Positions 1 through 6,240 of a stretch of DNA of 32,422 nt are shown here, piece by piece. Each line of letters begins with the position of its first letter. Position 1 is the first letter of the stretch. The stretch lies in IMG/VR virus record IMGVR_UViG_3300021559_000317, positions 1 through 32,422 of that record; one strand, given 5' to 3'. The DNA is from a virus. The translations under genes and the position numbers were made by a program. The notes under the pieces are model-generated. The model saw only the letters and a program-made list of their open reading frames with translations, ran no database searches and had not been told where the DNA came from.

Positions 1-261
1 ATGATTAATATCACTGCAGACCCTCAGAATCCCAACAAGTTAGTACTTACCCAGACTGTTACTTTATACCTTGATAAGCTACTTACAGATATCCTATCTG
101 AAGAGGTAGCTATTGCTATACAGACTCAAGCTAAAAAGGACTTACTTCATAACAAACAGATAAAGAAAGCTATTTCAGCCGCCGCTTTCCAGTTGCTGAA
201 GGAACGTCTTGGCGTGGTGGACATACCAACCCCACCTCCAATGCCACAGGAGAATCTATGA
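1..261 (+). CDS. Small hypothetical protein, possibly 5'-truncated
   Basis: This 86-residue protein begins with ATG at the first base of the window, so its true start may lie upstream. It is mostly charged and helix-prone in the middle (residues about 20-70) and ends in a proline-rich tail (PTPPPMP). I see no membrane segment, cysteine motif or recognisable domain. Its stop overlaps the ATG of the next gene (ATGA), so it is part of the same translational run. I do not recognise it. A minor structural or regulatory phage protein is possible, but nothing in the sequence shows a function. Confidence 0.6.
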   Translation: MINITADPQNPNKLVLTQTVTLYLDKLLTDILSEEVAIAIQTQAKKDLLHNKQIKKAISAAAFQLLKERLGVVDIPTPPPMPQENL

Positions 262-428
262 GAACTATAACCGCTGAACAACTAGAAATACTACTTGCAT
301 GGCTTCCGTTACAGCCGGACACCAATGGCAATGGTATGTGTTTCAATAAAGAGACTCTGGACATTGCTGCTGGTCGTATAAACGATTTCCTGCAAAAAGA
401 CCCAGTGGAGGTCCCAAGCCATGACTAG
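258..428 (+). CDS. Small hypothetical protein (56 aa)
   Basis: The ATG at 258 overlaps the stop of the preceding gene and has a good ribosome site (AGGAGA, about 4-6 bases upstream). The product starts MRTITAEQLEILLAWLPLQ and ends at TAG 426-428. It is soluble-looking, with one amphipathic helix at residues 5-17 and no conserved motif that I recognise. It overlaps the next gene by 8 bases. The tight overlap on both sides and the ribosome site make it a believable gene despite its size; function unknown. Confidence 0.55.
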   Translation: MRTITAEQLEILLAWLPLQPDTNGNGMCFNKETLDIAAGRINDFLQKDPVEVPSHD

Positions 429-564
429 TCCCTGGATGTCAGTACTTATAGCTTTCTTAACCGCTTTACCTCCAACCATCACTGCATTGATTGCCGTGCT
501 CAAGAGTAAAGAGAACGGTAGACAGATTATGGCTATGCACCAGACACTGAAGTCTAAGCAATAA
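421..564 (+). CDS. Small one-helix membrane protein (holin candidate, weak)
   Basis: This 47-residue protein has a hydrophobic stretch at about residues 6-27 (SVLIAFLTALPPTITALIAV, with a Pro-Pro pair in the middle), followed by a basic, polar tail. The start at ATG 421 is supported by GGAGGT about 8 bases upstream. The stop TAA shares its last base with the ATG of the glycosyltransferase gene. A single membrane helix with a charged C-terminus fits a very small holin or another membrane accessory protein. No endolysin lies nearby to support a lysis role, and the Pro-Pro pair could make a helical hairpin instead. The function is inference only. Confidence 0.5.
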   Translation: MTSPWMSVLIAFLTALPPTITALIAVLKSKENGRQIMAMHQTLKSKQ

Positions 565-2060
565 TGGGCTCTAACATTACTCTCGTAGTCACTGCCTGCA
601 ATAGAAATGACCTTCTCAAGCGGACATTGGATAGCTTCATCCGTACCAACTGTGGTGGGGCTAAACCAGACGCTGCCATTATCATTGAAGGTGGAGGGGC
701 TGATAAGCCCGACTGGCTCAAGAATGATATCCACTATTATTCTTCCAATATTGGCACAGTTACTTATATCCGTAATGAAGGTCGTAAAGGTCAGATATAT
801 AGCATTGATAGAGCCTACTCAATGGTGAAGACTGACTATATCTTCCATTGTGAGGAAGATTGGGAGTTTGTTCAGGGCGGTGGTTGGATGACTGAATCCA
901 AGCTGCTCCTGGAACAATACCCTCAGATTATTCAGGTATCCCTTCGTGGTGATACTGGATGGCACACACTCATAGATAAGCCGCCATACACTTGCAAGAT
1001 AGCTCAACCTTATTGGCGTGAGGGTTGGGGTGGAATATCTTTCAATCCTGGTCTCCGCCGCTTATCGGATTATAAGAAGATTGGCTCCTATGGTAGATAT
1101 ACCACCTATGGGACGACTGGTTTAGGACATGAACTGATGCTAAGTAAAATGCTGTTAGATACTGGATATGTAATAGCAGACCTTAACCGAGTTATAGTCA
1201 CTCATACTGGTGGTAGTTGTTCTCGCGCTAATGACCCACTGGACCCATCCCCTAAGATACTAATCGCTATCCCAGTCTGTCACTCCTACAACTACGGTGC
1301 TTTCGAAAGTAGCCAATCTCCCCATTACAACCCTGCCATCGCTCACAATGGCGTTGCTTACGGCACTGACATTCATATCAGTGGTAAGAATGACAGGATA
1401 TCAGCCTTAAGAGAGACCTGGCTGAAAGATGTAGCCAAGTTTCCTAACGTCGATTACAAACTCTTCTACGGTAAATACCCAGATGACAAGACTTGTCCTG
1501 GTACAGTAGGCGGACTAATTCCTTGTGACTGTTCACCAAAAGAAGATGAAGTATTCTTATCCTGTCCAGATGACTATGCCCACCTCCCCCAGAAGACAAT
1601 AAGCATCTGTAAGTTCGCCCTCCAACAAGATTATGACATGCTTTACAAGTGTGATGACGACACAGGAGTCTATATAGACCGAATCCTCCACGAAGCCTTA
1701 TCAGGCATGTGGGATTACGCTGGATATCTAAATGGCCGAGTTGCCACTGGTGGTACTGGTTATTGGTTAAGCAAGCGAGCATTCAAGATTATCGCTGAAC
1801 AGTCTACCTCTAACTATCATTGGGCTGAAGATGTGACTGTTAGCAACACTTTATTCCATAACAATATCCAACCTGTACATTTAGCAGGACACAGAACAGG
1901 TAGACAAGCTCACTGGTATTTCGTCGATGGCTTCGACAAGACACCAGACCCAGACAATCTAGATACAGATAATATCTCCGCCTTTCATGCTGTTCGCCCT
2001 GAGGATATGAGAGCTTGGTATAAGTGGAAGGAAGATAAAGCCACCAGGAAAGTACAATGA
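564..2060 (+). CDS. Two-domain glycosyltransferase (GT-A/GT2-like plus GT31-like)
   Basis: The 498-residue protein looks like two glycosyltransferases joined. Residues 1 to about 225 start like a GT-A fold enzyme (NITLVVTACNRNDLLKRTLDSF) and carry a DXD-like metal site EED at 97-99. From about residue 230 the sequence restarts (PKILIAIPVCHS) and follows the beta-1,3-galactosyltransferase family (GT31, Galactosyl_T): R-x-AL-R-x-TW, a DDD metal site at 364-366 (CDDDTGV), a TGGTGYWLS segment and EDV at 422-424. Each part should transfer a sugar from a nucleotide-sugar donor. It overlaps the small membrane gene by one base and the methyltransferase by four. The next three genes are also sugar-modifying enzymes, so they probably build one glycan together. 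The acceptor is unknown: virion protein or host surface polysaccharide. Confidence 0.8.
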   Translation: MGSNITLVVTACNRNDLLKRTLDSFIRTNCGGAKPDAAIIIEGGGADKPDWLKNDIHYYSSNIGTVTYIRNEGRKGQIYSIDRAYSMVKTDYIFHCEEDWEFVQGGGWMTESKLLLEQYPQIIQVSLRGDTGWHTLIDKPPYTCKIAQPYWREGWGGISFNPGLRRLSDYKKIGSYGRYTTYGTTGLGHELMLSKMLLDTGYVIADLNRVIVTHTGGSCSRANDPLDPSPKILIAIPVCHSYNYGAFESSQSPHYNPAIAHNGVAYGTDIHISGKNDRISALRETWLKDVAKFPNVDYKLFYGKYPDDKTCPGTVGGLIPCDCSPKEDEVFLSCPDDYAHLPQKTISICKFALQQDYDMLYKCDDDTGVYIDRILHEALSGMWDYAGYLNGRVATGGTGYWLSKRAFKIIAEQSTSNYHWAEDVTVSNTLFHNNIQPVHLAGHRTGRQAHWYFVDGFDKTPDPDNLDTDNISAFHAVRPEDMRAWYKWKEDKATRKVQ

Positions 2061-2734
2061 TTGGTGAAGTAGGTATCCACGGTAGGACGTTTCAAGTTGT
2101 AGAAGCAGAGGCTGACTTTTACAAATGGGTCAAGCAAGGACGTTACGCTCCCGACTTCGATGCTATATTACACAACCTTCGCCCATCCCACACATTCCTG
2201 GACTTAGGTGCTTGGGTGGGTAGTCATTCTTTACTCGCTTCAACTGTCGCTGCTAGAACTATAGCAGTAGAGCCTGACCCAGTGGCGTTTGAGCTTCTGG
2301 TACAGAATGTCGCCCTGAATGGAAACAAGGTTGAACCAATTTGCTTTGCAGTAACCAATCGAAATGGAATGATAACTCTGGGTTCAGGCTGGTTAGGAGC
2401 ATCCACAACTAGAGTTAATCGTGACGCTGGTGGTGGTATTGGTCCTTGGGTCGAAGGACACATCTTTGATGTCGCTTGTAGGACTTTACGTGAGCTCGTC
2501 AGGTCGTTAGATATCCAGGACCCTATCTTCATAAAGATGGATGTCGAGGGTAGCGAAGAACAAATATTAGAAGACTTCGAATTCTTCGAAGAACATGTTC
2601 CAACACTTTTTCTTGAGTCTCATCCCTTCTGGTGGAGGGACGAAACAGCGACCTATGAGCTCATACATCGGCTCTGCAGTCTCTATAAGGTCCCAGCGAG
2701 CAACAATAGAAGACACATATTCAGAGGAAGGTAA
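2057..2734 (+). CDS. FkbM-family SAM-dependent methyltransferase
   Basis: This 225-residue protein has the class I methyltransferase fold. Motif I is at 47-57 (TFLDLGAWVGS), the acidic ribose-binding residue is in AVEPDP (about 70-75), and the FkbM hallmark FIKMDVEGSE is at 158-167. FkbM-type enzymes usually O-methylate sugars or small hydroxylated compounds. The start at ATG 2057 has AGGAAA just upstream and overlaps the glycosyltransferase stop (ATGA). The end overlaps the next methyltransferase (TAATG). Its place directly after a glycosyltransferase suggests it caps or modifies the sugar added by that enzyme. Length and motifs look intact. Confidence 0.87.
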   Translation: MIGEVGIHGRTFQVVEAEADFYKWVKQGRYAPDFDAILHNLRPSHTFLDLGAWVGSHSLLASTVAARTIAVEPDPVAFELLVQNVALNGNKVEPICFAVTNRNGMITLGSGWLGASTTRVNRDAGGGIGPWVEGHIFDVACRTLRELVRSLDIQDPIFIKMDVEGSEEQILEDFEFFEEHVPTLFLESHPFWWRDETATYELIHRLCSLYKVPASNNRRHIFRGR

Positions 2735-3201
2735 TGCGGTTGAATCTTGGATGTGGTAATCACCAACTCGATGGCTATGTAAATCTCGATAAGAACTTGA
2801 ATCCCCATTGGTATTGGGAAACTGGACTAGGGATATTTCCCACGGCTAGCATTGAGTGTATCAGCTCCAGTCATACCTTAATGTATGTAGAGCCTTCCCA
2901 TTGGGGTAAGATTTGTCATGAGGCTTACCGGATATTGAAGATAGGCAGTATATGGAGGATTACTGAAGATGAGTGTGACAATCCTCTAAGCAATAAGTTT
3001 GGTGGGCATACATCCAAGGGTGGCTTTACAGTTTATCAAACGTCCCCAGATAGATTCAGACCTTACCTCCTCGCTGCAGGATTTAAGGTCTATGAGGTGC
3101 AATCAGAGGAGACCCGCTTCAGAGATAACACTATCTGTCAAAATTACTACCCTCCAGAAGTGGCTAATAGCTTCTTTCTTGAGGCCATCAAATGCCTATA
3201 G
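2734..3201 (+). CDS. Short class I SAM-dependent methyltransferase
   Basis: The 155-residue protein opens directly with motif I (RLNLGCGNHQLDGYVNLD, residues 2-19), followed by SSHTLMYVEPSHW and EAYRILKIGSIWRI. This is the usual pattern of small Methyltransf_11-like enzymes in which the loop after the fourth strand contacts the substrate. It lacks the N-terminal helices of larger relatives, which is common for small methyltransferases in glycan clusters. A strong ribosome site (AGGAAGG) precedes the ATG. It overlaps the LicD-like gene by 10 bases. It probably methylates a sugar or its precursor in the same pathway; the exact substrate cannot be read from the sequence. Confidence 0.8.
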   Translation: MRLNLGCGNHQLDGYVNLDKNLNPHWYWETGLGIFPTASIECISSSHTLMYVEPSHWGKICHEAYRILKIGSIWRITEDECDNPLSNKFGGHTSKGGFTVYQTSPDRFRPYLLAAGFKVYEVQSEETRFRDNTICQNYYPPEVANSFFLEAIKCL

Positions 3202-3785
3202 ATATCACGTTTGCCGACCCTCGCAATTATGAACTGGCAAAGAACGGTCTTCTTGTTCTCCGTCCAGTATTAGATAACCTCGGTTATGAATGGTATCTAG
3301 GACATGGAACACTCTTAGGAGCCGTCCGTGAACACGATTTAATCTTCCACGATAACGACATAGATTGTCCGATTAATGAGAATGCAGATTTACAGAAAGT
3401 GGCTGACGCCTTAACCGCAGCAGACTTCTATATTCTGAAACTTGAGTATTTCGGCATTAGTGCCGTTGTACCTGGAGCAAAGAAGAGCAAGGAAGACCCT
3501 TGGGATTTACATGTAGACATCTGGAAGCAATATCGATACCCCAATAACCAAGTCTTTGAGGTTTATGAGAAAGGTCCTTGGGTTGACACTTCTGATGGTG
3601 GGCATCCAATGTACAACAAGTTTATTATTCCTGCCCCTACTAAGATTATCAGAACTACATTCCTCGGTGAAGAATTCCCCATCCCTGAGAATTACGATGA
3701 CATCCTCACCGTTGAATACGGAGATTGGCATAAAGTTGTCAAAGACTACAAAACCACAGATAGCACAAACTTTGGTCTATGGTAG
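3192..3785 (+). CDS. LicD-family nucleotidyltransferase-fold transferase
   Basis: The 197-residue protein carries the LicD/fukutin signature: YEWYLGHGTLLGAVR (residues 32-46) followed by FHDNDIDC (52-59), where the Asp residues bind metal. LicD proteins move phosphocholine or similar phospho-alcohol groups from a CDP-linked donor to sugars, as on teichoic acid or lipopolysaccharide. Here the usual W-D-D-D-I-D is H-D-N-D-I-D, which keeps the spaced aspartates. It is the last gene of the sugar cassette, overlapping the methyltransferase by 10 bases, with a GAGG ribosome site. No CDP-choline synthesis genes are seen, so the donor would come from the host or from elsewhere in the phage genome. 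The acceptor is unknown. Confidence 0.83.
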   Translation: MPIDITFADPRNYELAKNGLLVLRPVLDNLGYEWYLGHGTLLGAVREHDLIFHDNDIDCPINENADLQKVADALTAADFYILKLEYFGISAVVPGAKKSKEDPWDLHVDIWKQYRYPNNQVFEVYEKGPWVDTSDGGHPMYNKFIIPAPTKIIRTTFLGEEFPIPENYDDILTVEYGDWHKVVKDYKTTDSTNFGLW

Positions 3786-3816
3786 TCATAACATAGGATA
3801 CTAGATAAGGATGAGT

Positions 3817-4272
3817 ATGACAGAAGAAGTCAAGCCAGATTACAAGACTCTAGAAGGGTTAAAGAAGCACCCGATGTATCAGCAATTGACTGATAATCAG
3901 AGGTTGTTTCTAATCGCTTACATAGAATCTGATGGCAATAGAAATCTAGCTACAGCAAAGGTCTCTAAGACTGCCAGACCAGACCTCTATGCTATAAGGA
4001 ACTTGCGGCTCCCAAATATCAAGGCTCTATTAGTTGCTTATTACGGTAAGACCGAAGATGTCACACCATTAAACAAGACTGAATTGAAGCAAATGCTTGT
4101 GGCTCGACTGCGTAATCCTGAATGTTCAGATAGGACATTCATTCTATTACTTGACCAATACAGAAGTCTAGTTGGTACTAAAGCTCCAAGAACTGGCCCT
4201 GAGCTTGTTCGTCCACAAGTAGATACGATAGATACATTAGTACAGCAGATAGAAGCACAAAGGAAACAGTAA
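3817..4272 (+). CDS. terS: Terminase small subunit (probable)
   Basis: This 151-residue protein has the DNA-recognition pattern of phage small terminases: LTDNQRLFLIAYIESDGNRNLA (LT-x-x-Q-R-x-F-x-x-x-Y), then a helix-turn-helix-like region and RLPNIKALLVAYYG, matching the usual N-P-x-V-x-x-x-L segment. The C-terminal half is helical and likely oligomerises. It lies just upstream of the large terminase, which supports the call. An ATG at 3811 is in frame, but the AAGGA ribosome site at 3807-3811 would overlap it; the ATG at 3817 has proper spacing, so I chose it. It would recognise phage DNA and present it to the large subunit for packaging. Confidence 0.7.
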   Translation: MTEEVKPDYKTLEGLKKHPMYQQLTDNQRLFLIAYIESDGNRNLATAKVSKTARPDLYAIRNLRLPNIKALLVAYYGKTEDVTPLNKTELKQMLVARLRNPECSDRTFILLLDQYRSLVGTKAPRTGPELVRPQVDTIDTLVQQIEAQRKQ

Positions 4273-4475
4273 TGGACAATTCAATCTTGACAGGGACAAG
4301 GAAACCTAGGGCTGGCAACGGCACTAGAACTACAGTCCATTTCATCACTCGTGACGGTGCTGTGAAGAGAGCGAGAAAGTCTGGTCAAGCACAAAACGAT
4401 AGAGTATTTGCAGGACGCAAACAAGCACATGACCATCCACCTACGCCTACTGAGCAAGCACCAAAGAGGAAATAA
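4272..4475 (+). CDS. Small basic hypothetical protein (67 aa)
   Basis: The protein is strongly basic (many Lys and Arg, for example KRARKSG and a PKRK end) and probably unstructured. It has no known domain. The ribosome site AAAGGA lies before ATG 4272, which overlaps the terminase small subunit stop. The stop overlaps the ATG of the tiny zinc-ribbon-like gene (TAATG). The charge suggests nucleic-acid binding, for instance help in packaging or DNA condensation, but that is inference from composition only. Confidence 0.55.
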   Translation: MDNSILTGTRKPRAGNGTRTTVHFITRDGAVKRARKSGQAQNDRVFAGRKQAHDHPPTPTEQAPKRK

Positions 4476-4576
4476 TGAAGCTCTGCAACCATACACTCGT
4501 GCCTAGTAAGAAGTACAAAACTAAAGGCAGTTCGCTGTGTATCAAATGTAAGAAAGAGTTCCGCAGAGTATATTAA
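4475..4576 (+). CDS. Tiny zinc-ribbon-like protein (33 aa)
   Basis: The product is only 33 residues. It has Cys4 and His6 (KLCNHTL) near the start and a Cys-x2-Cys pair at residues 22-25 (LCIKCKK), a possible Cys/His metal knot of the kind seen in minimal zinc ribbons. The rest is basic. An AGAGGA ribosome site precedes the ATG, which overlaps the stop of the previous gene in TAATG. The spacing of metal ligands and the coupling make a real gene likely, though short size limits certainty. It could bind nucleic acid next to the terminase; not proven. Confidence 0.5.
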   Translation: MKLCNHTLVPSKKYKTKGSSLCIKCKKEFRRVY

Positions 4577-4644
4577 GACAACTACACTCAGGCTGTACTC
4601 CTCCGAGATTCAATTCCCTCCTGAAGTAAATCCCCAAGGTATTA

Positions 4645-6237
4645 ATGTCTGAAGAATCGCTACAACTAGCTCAACAAAGGGTATCCGACCGTGCCAGAGC
4701 TCGCAATGACAAGATGTTCTTAGCCAATGATGTTCTTGGCTACGACTTCCAACAGTGTCATTACGAACTCTTCTGGCAGTATCCCAAGTTCGATGAGTCT
4801 AAACCTTGGGTAGAGCAGAACCCCATTAAGAACATAATGGTCCTCTGGGCTCGTGGTCATTATAAGACCACAGCCATCATCGTTGTAATTATCCAGGCAA
4901 TAATCAACAACCCAGATATCACTATCCTGTTGATGCAAGGAAGCGTGAGTATTACCCAGACGCTTCTCAAGCAAATTAAGTCCCACTTCTTAGGCGAAGC
5001 TGAAGGCAGTCGATTCCAGGAACTCTTTCCAGAATTCTGTGGCACCAAAGAAGCTCTAGGTCCACACCCTGCAATGCAATTTACTGTTCCCTGTCGTAAG
5101 AGAAAGCAAATTGCCCAAGCAACGGTGACTGTCTCTTCTCCAAGAGCAATCAAGACAAGTCAGCACTATGACCTTGGTGTCTTTGATGACTTACTACATG
5201 AAGCCAACTATAGAAACCCACGCTTACTAGCTAAATTAAAAGACGACTTCACAGCCGCACAATCTCTTATCAATCCTGGTTGTCCTCGCTGGGTGTCTGG
5301 TACTAGATGGGCATTTGGGGACTTGTACGAAGACATTCTCCGCTGGCAGACACAAGGTGGTAAATGGACTATCAGTATCAAGCCTTGCTGGACCGATGAC
5401 GGCAAAGATGTTCGCTTTCCAAGACATACTAAGAAGAATGGACAGCTTGGTGGATTCCTAAGAGAAGAACTGGAGCAGATGCAGAGTGATGACCCTGCCA
5501 TGTTCGCCTGCCAGTATCTTCTACAGCCTATCCATAGTAGTCAGGCACTCATAACTAAGGAACAGTTAGACGCTGCTTGTATCCCTGCTGCAGACGTTCC
5601 ACACCTCAGCTTTCCAATCATGATGGTGGACTTAGCAGCTACTAACAATATCAAGTCCGATGACAGCGTTATTCAAGTAGGTCAAATGGACAGTCTAGGT
5701 ACTGGTTATCTGACTGACCAACGAGGTGGACAGTGGGTGCCAATGGAGCTTGCCCTCAACGTAATGGATATGGCTCTTAGACACAGACCAGTGAGAATTC
5801 TATTTGAAAAGACTAGTTCCGGTATCTACTTCGCAGACTTTCTGAAGCTGATGGCTAAACAGAGGAACATAATTCTACCGATTGATTTCACCAAGGTAGA
5901 TAACCAGCCTGATGCCAAGAACATTCGAGTATCAGCATGGGCAGGGATGGTCAAGAAAGGTCGCTTCAAGTTCCTCTTAGGGATACCTAAGTTTGACAGG
6001 TTAGTAGAACAAGCTATCGAGTTCCCCAAGGGTAGATATGGACATGACGACTACCCAGATACAGCGGCTCTCCTCTACCAGGAAATAACTAAGCAGTTCA
6101 TGGTTGTACCGATGTCTCCACGCCCTACTAATCCCATTATCGCAATGATTCAGGACCAGGAGAACGCCTTAATAAAGACCTTAACAGAACAAGAACTACA
6201 GCTACGAGATACGCCTGATGTTACGGGCTTGGAGTAA
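4645..6237 (+). CDS. terL: Terminase large subunit (packaging ATPase and nuclease)
   Basis: The 530-residue protein is the DNA-packaging motor. The ATPase half shows a Walker A-like loop at 68-76 (WARGHYKTT, Lys74), a Walker B at about 175-182 (YDLGVFDD) and a coupling-type segment SGTRWAFGDLYEDI near 218. The Walker B ends in Asp-Asp where Asp-Glu is more common. The nuclease half has the first RNase H-like acidic residue in MMVDLAATNN (Asp329), RILFEKTSSG near 400 and a late acidic motif HDDYPDTAALLYQ. It pumps DNA into the prohead through the portal and cuts concatemers. AAGG precedes ATG 4645 with good spacing. It is followed four bases later by the portal gene. The overall look resembles podovirus large terminases. 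Confidence 0.92.
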   Translation: MSEESLQLAQQRVSDRARARNDKMFLANDVLGYDFQQCHYELFWQYPKFDESKPWVEQNPIKNIMVLWARGHYKTTAIIVVIIQAIINNPDITILLMQGSVSITQTLLKQIKSHFLGEAEGSRFQELFPEFCGTKEALGPHPAMQFTVPCRKRKQIAQATVTVSSPRAIKTSQHYDLGVFDDLLHEANYRNPRLLAKLKDDFTAAQSLINPGCPRWVSGTRWAFGDLYEDILRWQTQGGKWTISIKPCWTDDGKDVRFPRHTKKNGQLGGFLREELEQMQSDDPAMFACQYLLQPIHSSQALITKEQLDAACIPAADVPHLSFPIMMVDLAATNNIKSDDSVIQVGQMDSLGTGYLTDQRGGQWVPMELALNVMDMALRHRPVRILFEKTSSGIYFADFLKLMAKQRNIILPIDFTKVDNQPDAKNIRVSAWAGMVKKGRFKFLLGIPKFDRLVEQAIEFPKGRYGHDDYPDTAALLYQEITKQFMVVPMSPRPTNPIIAMIQDQENALIKTLTEQELQLRDTPDVTGLE

Positions 6238-6240
6238 TAA

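Noticed and set aside
421-564. Firm call of a holin and lysis cassette
   Set aside because: One hydrophobic helix only, with a Pro-Pro break, and no endolysin or spanin in the window.
3772-3802. Possible sigma70-type promoter (TTGGTC then GATACT) before the terminase genes
   Set aside because: The spacing is about 19 bases and both boxes are weak. Not convincing without transcript data.
4577-4644. Possible RNA element in the gap before the large terminase
   Set aside because: Only a loose TCAGG/CCTGA pairing over a 30-base loop is visible, with no T-run. Only the AAGG ribosome site is supported.
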